Source: Bacteroides sp. (GTDB taxonomy: Bacteria; Bacteroidota; Bacteroidia; Bacteroidales; Bacteroidaceae). Taken from it: a stretch of 64,000 bases of DNA. Shown piece by piece: positions 1 through 8,188 of the stretch; the first letter of the stretch is position 1, and each line of letters opens with the position of its first letter. Below the pieces are notes generated by a model. It ran no database searches. It saw nothing but the letters and a program-made list of their open reading frames with translations, and had not been told where the DNA came from. The position numbers and the translations under genes were made by a program. Where the stretch lies: positions 1-64,000 of the forward strand of contig DXLO01000008.1 of the NCBI GenBank assembly GCA_019414665.1. Direction: 5' to 3'.

Positions 1-60
1 TTGTGTATGAATTAGTTGGCTGATTTTGTAATATTTAATGAATGTCCCTAAATAATTTTA

Positions 61-96
61 AAAAGGATTACCGCGTGAGCAGTAATCCTTTTTTGC
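61..96 (+). terminator. Intrinsic terminator
   Basis: AAGGATTAC at 63-71 pairs perfectly with GTAATCCTT at 82-90 across a 10-base loop, and a run of T follows. It would end a plus-strand transcript entering from the left of the window. The A-rich left side means it may also act for the minus-strand gene ending at 138. Confidence 0.75.
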
Positions 97-137
97 TTGG
101 TAGATAATTTAATGTAAAGAGAGAGTTATGAAATGAG

Positions 138-869
138 TTATTTGCTCTTAACGCTTCCGATTCCGGATTTTTTTAGTCCGGTAACCCGAGGGTCACCGTA
201 GTAGTTTACACTTCCTACTCCCTGGGCACTGATATTTATCGTCCCGGATGCATAACAAGAAACACTTCCCACACCGTTTTGTTCAACTACCACATCAGAA
301 ACAATCATGTCTTTTGCTTTCAGGCTGCCTACTCCTTCCAAATAATATGTCGCATGACCGGCCTGCCCCTTTAAATTGATACTTCCTACTCCTTCTTGGG
401 ATACTTTGATGGAACGTGCCATTAATGCATTTGCTTCAATACTCCCCACACCTTCGGCACTGATAGAAAGATCTGTTACTTTCACGCTGTCTTTCAGATA
501 AATACTTCCTACACCTCTTTGCTTGATATTGCATAAAACCGGACTGGTAATTGAGATATTGATTTTTGAACTTTTGAAGTTTTTGAATTTGTCTTTATCC
601 ATACTGATACTCAGCGTACTGTCTTTGACCATGACAATGAGTTGGGGGATGTAATTATCCGGACCGTCGGCTTCTACTTTGGTCGCATTCCCTTGAGTAA
701 AGACAATGTTGGCAGGTGCTTTGTTCTCTATCTTATTGAAAGGAGTTACGCTATATTTTTTGGTCATTTTACTCTTGCTGGGTTTCGGGCCTGATGATAT
801 GTGGAAACAGCCTGTCATCATTGTGATTGTCAGAAAAAGACTGAAAAAATAAATAGTTTTTGTTCTCAT
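138..869 (-). CDS. DUF2807 (GIN-domain) adhesin-like lipoprotein
   Basis: Predicted cell-envelope lipoprotein of 243 residues. The start at 869 is chosen because it begins a clean lipoprotein signal peptide, MRTKTIYFFSLF followed by the lipobox MTGC near residue 20; a longer reading to 1037 only adds basic non-signal sequence. The mature part carries a short motif of the form GVGS seven or so times at intervals of about 20 residues, the ladder-like pattern expected for the right-handed beta-helix of the DUF2807 putative auto-transporter adhesin head family. No catalytic residues are visible, and the molecular role is unknown. It is transcribed away from the metallopeptidase at 976 and stands alone. 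Family membership is well supported by the repeats; adhesion is inferred only from the family name. Confidence 0.85.
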   Translation of the reverse strand: MRTKTIYFFSLFLTITMMTGCFHISSGPKPSKSKMTKKYSVTPFNKIENKAPANIVFTQGNATKVEADGPDNYIPQLIVMVKDSTLSISMDKDKFKNFKSSKINISITSPVLCNIKQRGVGSIYLKDSVKVTDLSISAEGVGSIEANALMARSIKVSQEGVGSINLKGQAGHATYYLEGVGSLKAKDMIVSDVVVEQNGVGSVSCYASGTINISAQGVGSVNYYGDPRVTGLKKSGIGSVKSK

Positions 870-975
870 GGTAATATATATATTTAATTGGTTTCTGTTA
901 ATTAGACGGTGAAGATTCCTGGAAAGTTGCAAATCTCTGCCTTTTTTTATTGGAAAGCTGTATCTTTGTATCCGT

Positions 976-1680
976 ATGGCAACTAAAAGAGTACTTCCGG
1001 ATAAAGATTTTGACCGTATTATAGTGCGTACACACAAGCTGGCGCGTAATGTTACTATGCGGGTAAAGCCCGACGGACTGCATGTTACTGTTCCTCCTTA
1101 TAGTTTAAGCAGCAAAGTGCTGGAGGTGGTGGAGCAATACAGGCAACGTCTGTTGGAGGACTGGAGGAAAGTGAGCAAGAAACCGATTGATCTAAATTTT
1201 CGTATTCACACTCCCTGTTTCCGTTTATGGCTGGAGCAAGGTAACTTTACTTGCTTTTCCGTACGTTTTACCGAGGAGGGAGTCAAGATTATCTGTCCGA
1301 GGAATGTGGATTTTTCTTTACCTGAAGTACAAAGGCTGGTACGTAATGCCATCATCCGTGCCATGAAGAAAAATGCACAAGAGTATCTGCCATCTCTTTT
1401 ATCTGCCTTGTCCGAACAGTATCATTTGCCATTTAAACGTGTGAAGATTACCGGCAGCAAGGGAAGATGGGGAAGTTGTTCGGGGACAGGCAGTATCAAT
1501 CTTTCCTGTTATTTGATGTTGTTGCCTCCCCATTTGATGGACTATGTACTGTTACACGAATTGTCTCATACCAAGGAAATGAATCACGGTCCTCGTTTTT
1601 GGGAATTGCTGGATAGTATGACAGGAGGGAGAGCTCGTGCCTTGCGTGCGGAGTTACGCAGATTTAATACTGATTTTTAG
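976..1680 (+). CDS. YgjP/DUF45-family zinc metallopeptidase
   Basis: A 234-residue protein of the YgjP-like metal-dependent hydrolase (M48-like, DUF45) group. The C-terminal part contains LLHELSHTKEMNHGPRFW, giving the zinc motif HExxH followed by a further histidine in the typical SHT-x4-H-x3-FW arrangement, and upstream GRWGSCS, also characteristic of the family. No signal peptide is present, so it is probably cytoplasmic. A good minus-7 promoter element, TATCTTTG, lies at 961-968, only seven bases before the ATG; this implies a very short leader or a leaderless message. The next in-frame ATG is at codon 28, inside the conserved part. The esterase gene follows after 20 bases and may be co-transcribed. 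Physiological substrate unknown. Confidence 0.88.
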   Translation: MATKRVLPDKDFDRIIVRTHKLARNVTMRVKPDGLHVTVPPYSLSSKVLEVVEQYRQRLLEDWRKVSKKPIDLNFRIHTPCFRLWLEQGNFTCFSVRFTEEGVKIICPRNVDFSLPEVQRLVRNAIIRAMKKNAQEYLPSLLSALSEQYHLPFKRVKITGSKGRWGSCSGTGSINLSCYLMLLPPHLMDYVLLHELSHTKEMNHGPRFWELLDSMTGGRARALRAELRRFNTDF

Positions 1681-1700
1681 AACCATTAAATAGAATTACA

Positions 1701-3011
1701 ATGAAAAACAGATTTTTAAGCATGCTTATTGGGGCTGTCTTGTTCGTTCTTTCAGCAGCGGCCGAAAATTATCCTTATCGGAGTGATGTGCTTTGGGTAA
1801 CTGTACCCGATCATGCCGACTGGTTGTACAAGACAGGCGAGAAAGCGAAGATTGAGGTTCAGTTCTATAAATATGGTATTCCGCAAGATGGTGTGGAGGT
1901 TTTATATGAGCTGGGAGGCGACATGATGCCTTCGGATACCAAGGGAACTGTAAAACTGAAGAATGGAAAAGCGGTTATTTCTATGGGGACAATGAAAGAG
2001 CCCGGTTTTCGTGATTGTCGTCTGACGGCTAAACTAGGAGGTAAAACTTATTCCCACCATATCAAAGTCGGCTTCTCTCCTGAGAAGCTTCAACCCTATA
2101 CCCAGTTGCCTTCTGATTTTAATGAATTCTGGAATAAGACTAAGGCGGAAGCAGCCCAGTTCCCTCTGACTTATACTAAAGAGTACGTAGAGAAATATTC
2201 TACGGACAAAATAGACTGTTACTTGATCAGACTTCAGCTGAATAAGCAGAACCAGTGTATTTATGGTTATCTGTTCTATCCTAAGGCGGAAGGAAAGTAT
2301 CCGGTAGTGCTTTGTCCTCCGGGGGCCGGTATCAAGACGATCAAAGGGCCTATGAGGCATAAATATTATGCGGAAGAAGGCTGTATCCGCTTTGAGATAG
2401 AAATCCACGGCTTGAATCCGGAGCTGGATGAGGACACTTTCGGCGAAATAAGCCGCGCTTTCAGTAGTCGGGAAAACGGTTATTTGGTAAACGGCTTGGA
2501 TAGCCGTGAAAATTATTATATGAAACGGGTTTATCTGGCTTGCGTCCGCAGCATTGATTTGCTGACTTCATTACCTGAATGGGATGGTAAAAATGTTATT
2601 GTGCAAGGGGGGAGCCAAGGGGGAGCTTTGGCTTTGATTACGGCAGGACTTGACAAGCGTGTTACGGCATGTGTGGCAAACCATCCCGCTTTAAGTGATA
2701 TGGCAGGTTACAAAGCCGGCCGTGCCGGGGGATATCCTCATCTTTTTAAGAATACGGTAGATATGGATACACCTGCCAAGATGAAGACCCTTGCATATTA
2801 TGATGTGGTGAATTTTGCCAAACAGATTACTGTTCCTGTTTATATGACATGGGGATTTAATGACAATACTTGTCCTCCTACTACCAGTTACATTGTCTAT
2901 AATGTACTGAACTGTCCGAAAGAGGCGTTGATTACTCCAGTCAACGAGCACTGGACTTCTGAAGACACAGAATACGGGCATTTGCTTTGGATAAAGAAAC
3001 ACTTGAAATAA
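1701..3011 (+). CDS. Secreted CE7-type acetylxylan esterase (alpha/beta hydrolase)
   Basis: A 436-residue exported esterase. Residues 1-21 form a signal peptide (MKNRFLSMLIGAVLFVLSAAA) without a lipobox. Residues about 22-125 look like a beta-sandwich accessory domain, and from about 130 onward the sequence follows the acetylxylan esterase/cephalosporin deacetylase family (CE7). The nucleophile serine sits in GGSQGG, the acidic residue in GFNDNTCPP and the catalytic histidine in NEHW near the C-terminus, so the triad is intact. It should remove acetyl groups from plant polysaccharides or oligosaccharides in the periplasm. It lies 20 bases behind the metallopeptidase gene with no terminator between; there is no SusC/D pair nearby. 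The exact substrate is not shown by the sequence. Confidence 0.88.
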   Translation: MKNRFLSMLIGAVLFVLSAAAENYPYRSDVLWVTVPDHADWLYKTGEKAKIEVQFYKYGIPQDGVEVLYELGGDMMPSDTKGTVKLKNGKAVISMGTMKEPGFRDCRLTAKLGGKTYSHHIKVGFSPEKLQPYTQLPSDFNEFWNKTKAEAAQFPLTYTKEYVEKYSTDKIDCYLIRLQLNKQNQCIYGYLFYPKAEGKYPVVLCPPGAGIKTIKGPMRHKYYAEEGCIRFEIEIHGLNPELDEDTFGEISRAFSSRENGYLVNGLDSRENYYMKRVYLACVRSIDLLTSLPEWDGKNVIVQGGSQGGALALITAGLDKRVTACVANHPALSDMAGYKAGRAGGYPHLFKNTVDMDTPAKMKTLAYYDVVNFAKQITVPVYMTWGFNDNTCPPTTSYIVYNVLNCPKEALITPVNEHWTSEDTEYGHLLWIKKHLK

Positions 3012-3047
3012 ATCGATGGAAATAGATGTTTTTAAGATTATAATTGC

Positions 3048-3055
3048 TATATTTG
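3048..3055 (+). promoter_or_regulatory. Minus-7 promoter element for the gene at 3116
   Basis: TATATTTG matches the Bacteroides minus-7 consensus TAnnTTTG and lies 60 bases before the ATG at 3116. No clear TTTG is present at the expected minus-33 distance, so the promoter may be weak or regulated. Confidence 0.45.
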
Positions 3056-3115
3056 TTTAGCATAGTGTAGCAACTATCTGTATTTTGATGTTGAACCCTT
3101 AAATCGCAAACAGAT

Positions 3116-3766
3116 ATGACTGACCTCACCATTCTAATCGCTGTTATTGCATTGGCATTGTGGCCGCTTGCATTTTTAGTTCTTCGCATCCGTCATGAGC
3201 GTAAAAAACGTAGAGACCGTTTGGACCGTATGACAAAGGAAGACTTGGAGGATATCGGTACGGAAGAGCTGGTTATAGCTGTGCTCAAAAAGATAGGCTG
3301 TCAGCCGGAAACCAATGAGGAAGGACATATTGTCTTTAAATATCAAGGTGATGATTTTTATATTGCGGTGGAGGATGAGGCCCGGTTCATCATGATATGG
3401 AATCCGTGGTGGGCGTCTATCAGTATGGATAATCCGGCTTTACCTTACTTAAAAGAGATTGTCAATCTGGTCAATGTGGATTCGTTGGTGACCACTGTCT
3501 TTACGGCGGATGAGGATGAGAAAAACGTGGGGCTTCATTCCAAATGTCATACGGTCTTTACTCCCAAAGAAGGCCAATTGGACGAATATCTGAAAGCTAT
3601 GCTCGATCATTTCTTTGTTACTCACGATGCTATCAAGCAAAATTTGCAGCAACTGGGTAGTGCCGCTTCGGAAAGTGTTAATAAGGAACGGACAAAGGTG
3701 AAAGGATTTGCTGCTTATAAAGAGAACAGTACGCCACTGTCTTCTGTCGAAGAAGAGAAAAAATAA
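3116..3766 (+). CDS. Conserved hypothetical single-TM protein (YbjN-like fold possible)
   Basis: A 216-residue protein not assigned to a named family with certainty. Residues about 3-24 form one hydrophobic helix followed by a very basic stretch (RIRHERKKRRDR), so the protein is probably anchored in the inner membrane with the rest in the cytoplasm. The segment from about residue 45 to 175 alternates helices and strands and ends in an acidic, charged tail. The pattern (LKKIGC, then a strand pair, then AVEDEARFIMIW) recalls YbjN/type III chaperone-like domains, but this is a weak resemblance. It is followed by a strong terminator at 3797 and has its own candidate promoter, so it is likely monocistronic. 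Confidence 0.75.
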   Translation: MTDLTILIAVIALALWPLAFLVLRIRHERKKRRDRLDRMTKEDLEDIGTEELVIAVLKKIGCQPETNEEGHIVFKYQGDDFYIAVEDEARFIMIWNPWWASISMDNPALPYLKEIVNLVNVDSLVTTVFTADEDEKNVGLHSKCHTVFTPKEGQLDEYLKAMLDHFFVTHDAIKQNLQQLGSAASESVNKERTKVKGFAAYKENSTPLSSVEEEKK

Positions 3767-3796
3767 GGAATGTTTTCATTCGTTCCGGCTTTTATG

Positions 3797-3835
3797 AAAG
3801 TTGCTTTGATGTATGGTTCAAAGCAACTTTATTTG
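3797..3835 (+). terminator. Intrinsic terminator, 13-bp perfect stem
   Basis: AAAGTTGCTTTGA at 3797-3809 and TCAAAGCAACTTT at 3818-3830 form a perfect stem around an 8-base loop, followed by a T-rich stretch. It closes the gene ending at 3766. Confidence 0.8.
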
Positions 3836-3880
3836 TGTTTATACTTATGCTAAATCCTTTTTCTCTTAGGTATTTTTTTT

Positions 3881-4226
3881 CTTATCTTTAAGTTCTTTCT
3901 TCTTGAAATCCTGAAGTTCAACAAGAAGGAAGATAAGGTGGAGGGCATGTTTGACAAATGCCTGTTCGTTCTGCGTAATCTATCTTCCCTTCTTGAGCGT
4001 CTGTGTGCGTTGCGGAGCCGTGTATTCGATCGTTTTTTCGAGGCTGCCGAGATTGCGAAATTCACCTCTAGGGAGTTTGGTGAACATTGGGAAAATTTGA
4101 AGAGCTTCCGTGATTGGTATAGCGTAATGTCTACCCAATTGAAGAAAGGACGTGAGGAGGACCTTAAAGAGGGACTCGAAACAGGTCTTTAGGAAGGATT
4201 TGAAACAGGTCGTAAGGAAGAATGCT
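3881..4226 (+). pseudogene. Remnant of Rpn/PD-(D/E)XK nuclease-family transposase, C-terminal part
   Basis: The reading frame through 3899-4190 encodes FFLEILKFNKKEDKVEGM, DKCLFVLRNLSSL, RVFDRFFEAAEIAKFT and then a repeat rich in E, G and K, which is the C-terminal half of the Rpn family (recombination-promoting nuclease/putative transposase, PD-(D/E)XK fold). The N-terminal nuclease core is missing: upstream bases are AT-rich and encode nothing recognisable. In the tail an in-frame TAG at 4190-4192 interrupts the repeated GLETG/GFETGR units. The piece is therefore a decayed fragment without catalytic residues. It sits directly beside the invertible promoter, so the site may be a recombination-prone spot, although nothing links the two mechanistically. 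Confidence 0.7.
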
Positions 4227-4501
4227 AAAAATGAAACAGGTCGGTATTGCATCTGATGTAAATTGCCCAAGTTACCGGTTTATCGGCTCAGGAAATAATG
4301 TTTCTTTAAGTTTTTTTCTGGAGAAATTGACTTCGTAAAGTGATTAAGTTGGCTTGATGCTTGAAACTTGTTGACCGATTTCCGTTCAAAGAGTTTGTTC
4401 AAATTATTTCGGTGAATCTTTTTTAAGGAGAGAATCTCTTTTTTGTGATAGTAATCAATTGATTAACAATTGATTGTTTCCTTCTTTTATATATACTTAT
4501 T

Positions 4502-4528
4502 TGTATATCTCTTACCAAGAGATATACA
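4502..4528. repeat. Left inversion site (palindromic)
   Basis: TGTATATCTCTT at 4502-4513 and AAGAGATATACA at 4517-4528 are perfect inverted arms around the asymmetric centre ACC. The 17-bp core ATCTCTTACCAAGAGAT (4507-4523) recurs in inverse orientation at 4695-4711. The non-palindromic centre gives the site a direction, as expected for a site-specific recombinase. Confidence 0.8.
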
Positions 4529-4711
4529 TTTTCTGTGCAAAAATAAGCAAAGTTTTGAGAACTAATACATTTTTGGCAAAAAAAATAGGAATTTATATAA
4601 AAAATAAGCTTCCAAGTCCATTTTTATACTCCTTTATCCTATTTGAAATAGGATATAATATGTTGATATATTGTTCATTAGTTACTTTCTATAGATCTCT
4701 TGGTAAGAGAT
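4507..4711. promoter_or_regulatory. Probable invertible promoter segment (inverton), OFF orientation
   Basis: Two copies of a 17-bp core face each other across 171 bp of very AT-rich DNA. The best Bacteroides minus-7 element inside, TATTTTTGC on the minus strand at 4545-4537, would start transcription leftward near 4530, away from the regulator and surface-protein genes. Inverting the segment would place it on the plus strand at about 4673-4681, directing transcription into the gene starting near 4747. A matching minus-33 is weak (TGTA). A 21-bp odd palindrome built on TATCCTATTT also lies inside. The layout matches invertible promoters known from Bacteroides. No recombinase gene is in the window, so the enzyme would act in trans. 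Confidence 0.8.
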
Positions 4712-4720
4712 CTATAGAAA
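4686..4720. repeat. Right inversion site (palindromic)
   Basis: TTTCTATAGATCTCTT at 4686-4701 and AAGAGATCTATAGAAA at 4705-4720 are perfect 16-bp arms around GGT. The core is the exact reverse complement of the left site core at 4507-4523. The outer flanks of the two sites differ, so the shared recombination core is about 17 bp. Confidence 0.8.
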
Positions 4721-4746
4721 ATGTCGTTTTTAAGTTCCTTTATTAT

Positions 4747-5301
4747 ATGATAAAGTATGTCTTTGAAGCGATGAGAATGAATGAAATTAACATAGAGCAG
4801 ATGGAATATCTATTTCTAAGACGTAAACGAAGTAGTGCCGTTTCCGAGCGGCAGAAGAACTTGCTTTTCAAGGCCGCCCAGCGGCATTGGGAGGAGGAGT
4901 TTGTCGGCAAGGAAGCGAATATTCGTAAAGTGGACTGTCGTATATATAAAGCTATATTGTACCAGCTTGAGATACGTCAGATATTCCTTGACACTTCGCT
5001 TTCGCTGAAAAAACTGAGCGATTTGCTTGAAACAAACCAGACCTACCTGAGTAATGTAGTAAACAAATACTTTGGCTGTAACTTGAAGGAGCTTGTGAAC
5101 GGCTATCGTGTGGAATATGCCAAGGAGCTTCTTAGTTTCGGTCGTTGTGCATTGAATGACTTGCCTCGTAGTTGCGGTTTCGCTTCTAAAAGCGCTTTCT
5201 ATTCAGCTTTCAGTAAGGTTGCGGGTGTGTCACCTTTGTCTTATCAGTCACGGGAAAGGAGGAAACGGGAACTACAGGTAATAAACGAACTAAGATATTA
5301 A
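4747..5301 (+). CDS. AraC-type DNA-binding regulator of the phase-variable surface locus
   Basis: A regulator of about 184 residues whose C-terminal 100 residues form the double helix-turn-helix of the AraC/XylS family: SLKKLSDLLETNQTYLSNVVNKYFG for the first unit and LNDLPRSCGFASKSAFYSAFSKVAGVSPLSYQ for the second (shown here as two separate motifs). The N-terminal part is short and holds no known sensor domain or receiver. The frame stays open upstream to 4474, right through the invertible segment, so the start must be judged: ATG codons at 4747, 4771 and 4777 all lie downstream of the right inversion site and are more plausible. It is followed after 65 bases by the large surface protein and probably shares its transcript, so both would be switched by the same promoter. 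Confidence 0.8.
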   Translation: MIKYVFEAMRMNEINIEQMEYLFLRRKRSSAVSERQKNLLFKAAQRHWEEEFVGKEANIRKVDCRIYKAILYQLEIRQIFLDTSLSLKKLSDLLETNQTYLSNVVNKYFGCNLKELVNGYRVEYAKELLSFGRCALNDLPRSCGFASKSAFYSAFSKVAGVSPLSYQSRERRKRELQVINELRY

Positions 5302-5366
5302 TAATGAGATTAATATGTATAATCAATTTTAGTTTTTTAAATTTATAAATTTAAAGTTTTTCTATT

Positions 5367-7784
5367 ATGAACAAAAAGTTTTTAAGTGCAATCCTGTTCG
5401 GAGCCTTGATGGTTTCGTCAACGGGAACATTTGTGTCTTGTAAAGACTATGATGATGACATTGACAACATCAACAAAGAGTTGTCGACTCTTAAAGGAGA
5501 TCTGAGTGCTTTACAGGCAAAAGTAAATGAAGGCAAATGGATTACAAGTTTGGCTCCAACTACTGGTGGTTTTACCGTAACTTTTTCGGATAACACTTCT
5601 TATACCATTACGAATGGTAAAGATGGTGCTGCTGGTGCTGATGCTGTGAAATGGGAGATTGGTACTGACGGTTTCTGGTATAAGAATGATGTAAAGACCG
5701 AGTATCAGGCTGTTGGTCAAGCTGGCGAAGCTGGTGTTGCTGGTGTATCTCCTTATATCGGTGAAAACGGTAACTGGTTTGCTTATAACACCGAGACAAA
5801 AGAAGTGGAAGATACAGGTATCTCTGCTGCCGGAACCAGTACCTACGTGGTGAAGAATGGTGATAACTATGAATTGCATGTGTATAACCAGACTACCGGG
5901 GAATATGAGTCAATCGTTCTTCCTGCTACTGCCGCTGCAGCTGCTTTGAACGTGGTGTTTATGCCGACATATAGTGATATGCAGACTAAAGTAGTTGCTA
6001 TCAATATTCCTGTTGGTGACGAGCTTAACGATAAGAACCATTTGTGGGATAATAATGTTTCATTGACTAACGATATTGTTTTCAACTATCGTGTTTCTCC
6101 TGCAAGCATTGATTTGGCAAAAGCAAATATTGGTTTCTTGGTAAATGAAGTACAGTCAAGAGCTGCAGGTTCTATCTTAGATGTTGCTGACAAATCGTTT
6201 GCTGATGGTGTTTTGACTGTAAAAGCTAAGGCTGGTGAAGCATTCTCTTTGAAGAATAAGAAATATGCCGTGGCTTTGCAGGTTCAGAATGATGCGCAAA
6301 CTGCACTCTCTACTTATCATTTGCTTACATCTCAAACAATCGATCGTAGAAACTTGACAGTATTCGAAGCTCGTAAGGATGATAATGGAGATGAATCCTA
6401 TATGAATTGGAGTACCATTATTCCGATGAACCTTTTATATACAGGTGAACTGAATGTTGCTGATACTTTAAGTGTTGGCGACTACACTTCTTATAATTCA
6501 TACAAAGATTTGAGAAAATACGGTTTTGCTCCTTACTACGAAGTAGCTAAGAAAGCTGGTGAAGACAAAGGCAATTATTTCACTGTAGAAAATGGTGTTA
6601 TCAAAACGAATGGACAAATTTCTTCTGTAGGTCATAATTGTACTTTCATTGTATCTGTATATGATAAGAAAGACGGATATAAATTGGCTGAAAAAGAATT
6701 GACTGTATCGTCAGTTGAGAAGATTGCTACTACTAAGACTTATACTAAATCTGAAACTCATGAATTAACTCTTGAATCAAAAGATTATAGATTCAAGTTT
6801 GATATGAATGATGTATATAATACATTGGGCATGTCTTCTCAAACTTTCTGGAATGCAGGATATTCTTCTAAATATTATATTTGGGATGCAGATAGAAGTG
6901 AATATGTACCAACAAGCAAGGGTGTTATTTCTGCTGGCTCAGCATATGAAAACAATGAAAACTTCTTGTATGTAGATGTTAAGAATATCTTGACTAAGGA
7001 GCAGCTTGGCAAGTACAAAGTAGTATTTAAAATTGGTAATACAGGTGCAGAAGTTGTTTATGAGGTTAAGGTAGTATATCCTGAAGTAACTTTGGTTAAA
7101 GACAATGATTACTGGAAAGACGGTTATATGATTAATGCCGGTAAACTTGTAGGTTCTAATTATGTCATGTCTGGTGACTTACGTCGCGGATATAAGAATA
7201 AAGACCTTGATTTGGTATTTGAAACAGTAGCTGGTGAAACTCGTACAGATTTTGATTTGACTAACAATATCCTGACCTATACAGGATCTTGCAATGATAA
7301 AGAAGGTAACCGTATCAACATTTCTAAGATCGATCCGGTTGATGTAATGGTATTTGTTCTGATTAATGGCCAGAAGATTGACAATGGTACTAAGATCCAG
7401 GTTAAGTTTGCTGACCCGTTGAAGAATATCACTTTGAAGAAAGATGCCAAGTTTGAAACTACAGACAAGAAGAATCCTGCCGATAAATTGCAGTTGAATT
7501 CTGCAATCAACTTGGTAAGCATTGCTGGTGAAAAAGTAATTGAAAACGGTACGATGGATGCTACTATTGCCGGTTACTATAATGCTCAGGCAGCTAAGTT
7601 CGAAGTATCGGAAGAGGATGCTGCTAAGGGAGCTAGTGTAAATGCTACAACGGGTGAATTTACATGGCAGAATGATGGTGTAGCTTTGACAGCCAACAAG
7701 ACTATCAATGTGAAAGTTACGGTTACATACACTTGGGGTGTTGCGGTTGGTACAATTCCTGTAACTGTAAAATCTAACCTCTAA
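5367..7784 (+). CDS. Large secreted surface protein, S-layer-like (BT1927-type family)
   Basis: An 805-residue exported protein beginning MNKKFLSAILFGALMVSSTG with a cysteine at FVSCKDYDDD, so a signal peptide and possibly a lipid anchor. A short acidic coiled coil follows (residues about 28-55, DIDNINKEL), then a collagen-like stretch with GKDGAAGADA and GQAGEAGVAG, then several hundred residues of beta-rich, strongly acidic/lysine-rich sequence with few aromatic clusters and almost no cysteine, typical of surface-layer or stalk proteins. From memory the N-terminus closely resembles the phase-variable S-layer protein family of B. thetaiotaomicron. Its position behind an inverton and an AraC-like gene agrees with that. 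A 20-bp perfect AT palindrome (TTTAAATTTATAAATTTAAA) lies at 5336-5355 just upstream. A double hairpin and a strong terminator follow. Confidence 0.85.
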   Translation: MNKKFLSAILFGALMVSSTGTFVSCKDYDDDIDNINKELSTLKGDLSALQAKVNEGKWITSLAPTTGGFTVTFSDNTSYTITNGKDGAAGADAVKWEIGTDGFWYKNDVKTEYQAVGQAGEAGVAGVSPYIGENGNWFAYNTETKEVEDTGISAAGTSTYVVKNGDNYELHVYNQTTGEYESIVLPATAAAAALNVVFMPTYSDMQTKVVAINIPVGDELNDKNHLWDNNVSLTNDIVFNYRVSPASIDLAKANIGFLVNEVQSRAAGSILDVADKSFADGVLTVKAKAGEAFSLKNKKYAVALQVQNDAQTALSTYHLLTSQTIDRRNLTVFEARKDDNGDESYMNWSTIIPMNLLYTGELNVADTLSVGDYTSYNSYKDLRKYGFAPYYEVAKKAGEDKGNYFTVENGVIKTNGQISSVGHNCTFIVSVYDKKDGYKLAEKELTVSSVEKIATTKTYTKSETHELTLESKDYRFKFDMNDVYNTLGMSSQTFWNAGYSSKYYIWDADRSEYVPTSKGVISAGSAYENNENFLYVDVKNILTKEQLGKYKVVFKIGNTGAEVVYEVKVVYPEVTLVKDNDYWKDGYMINAGKLVGSNYVMSGDLRRGYKNKDLDLVFETVAGETRTDFDLTNNILTYTGSCNDKEGNRINISKIDPVDVMVFVLINGQKIDNGTKIQVKFADPLKNITLKKDAKFETTDKKNPADKLQLNSAINLVSIAGEKVIENGTMDATIAGYYNAQAAKFEVSEEDAAKGASVNATTGEFTWQNDGVALTANKTINVKVTVTYTWGVAVGTIPVTVKSNL

Positions 7785-7832
7785 TCTGAATTTAGATGAT
7801 TAAAAAATAATCATACTATAAAGTAAAAGTCC

Positions 7833-7941
7833 GCTTCTCCTTCGTGAGAAGCAACTTCTACCCAAAGTAGAAATTATAAATTCTTTCAAGCGGGGAAAGC
7901 ATACGTATCCGGCAACGGGCGTTTCTTTCCCCGCTTTTTTT
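7833..7941 (+). terminator. Hairpins and strong terminator after the surface protein
   Basis: GCTTCTC (7833-7839) pairs with GAGAAGC (7846-7852), TTCTAC with GTAGAA just after, and finally AAGCGGGGAAAG (7888-7899) pairs with CTTTCCCCGCTT (7925-7936) followed by a run of T. The last is a classical intrinsic terminator; the first two may stabilise the 3' end of a highly expressed message. Confidence 0.85.
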
Positions 7942-8026
7942 AAAGGAAATGACTCTGAAGAATAGTTTGTTTCTTTCCCGCTTAGAGTCTGTTCATTGAA
8001 TTTGTAATCAATAAATTGTATATACC

Positions 8027-8188
8027 ATGAATAAAATAGAAGAGATAAAGAAAAAAATCAGGGATTTGAAGTTAAAGCAGAAGATGACAACTGGGCGTTT
8101 GGAATGGAACGATATACAGAGAGAAATAGACATTTTGAATAATGAGTTAAAGCAACTAGAAACAGACAAACCACAATATGGAAAATAG
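8027..8188 (+). CDS. Small charged coiled-coil protein of the radical SAM cassette
   Basis: A 53-residue reading frame starting MNKIEEIKKKIRDLK. Almost the whole length is heptad-like and highly charged (LEWNDIQREIDILNNELKQL), predicting a coiled coil with no membrane segment or cysteine. Its last 11 bases overlap the start of the next gene at 8178, in another frame, which is good evidence for real translation and coupling. It is the first gene of the four-gene cassette. I do not recognise a family; a partner or assembly role for the membrane protein encoded next is a guess from the overlap. Confidence 0.7.
   Translation: MNKIEEIKKKIRDLKLKQKMTTGRLEWNDIQREIDILNNELKQLETDKPQYGK

Noticed and set aside
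5511..5879. Minus-strand frames inside the S-layer-like gene
   Set aside because: Antisense shadows caused by codon bias of the repetitive, lysine- and glycine-rich gene.
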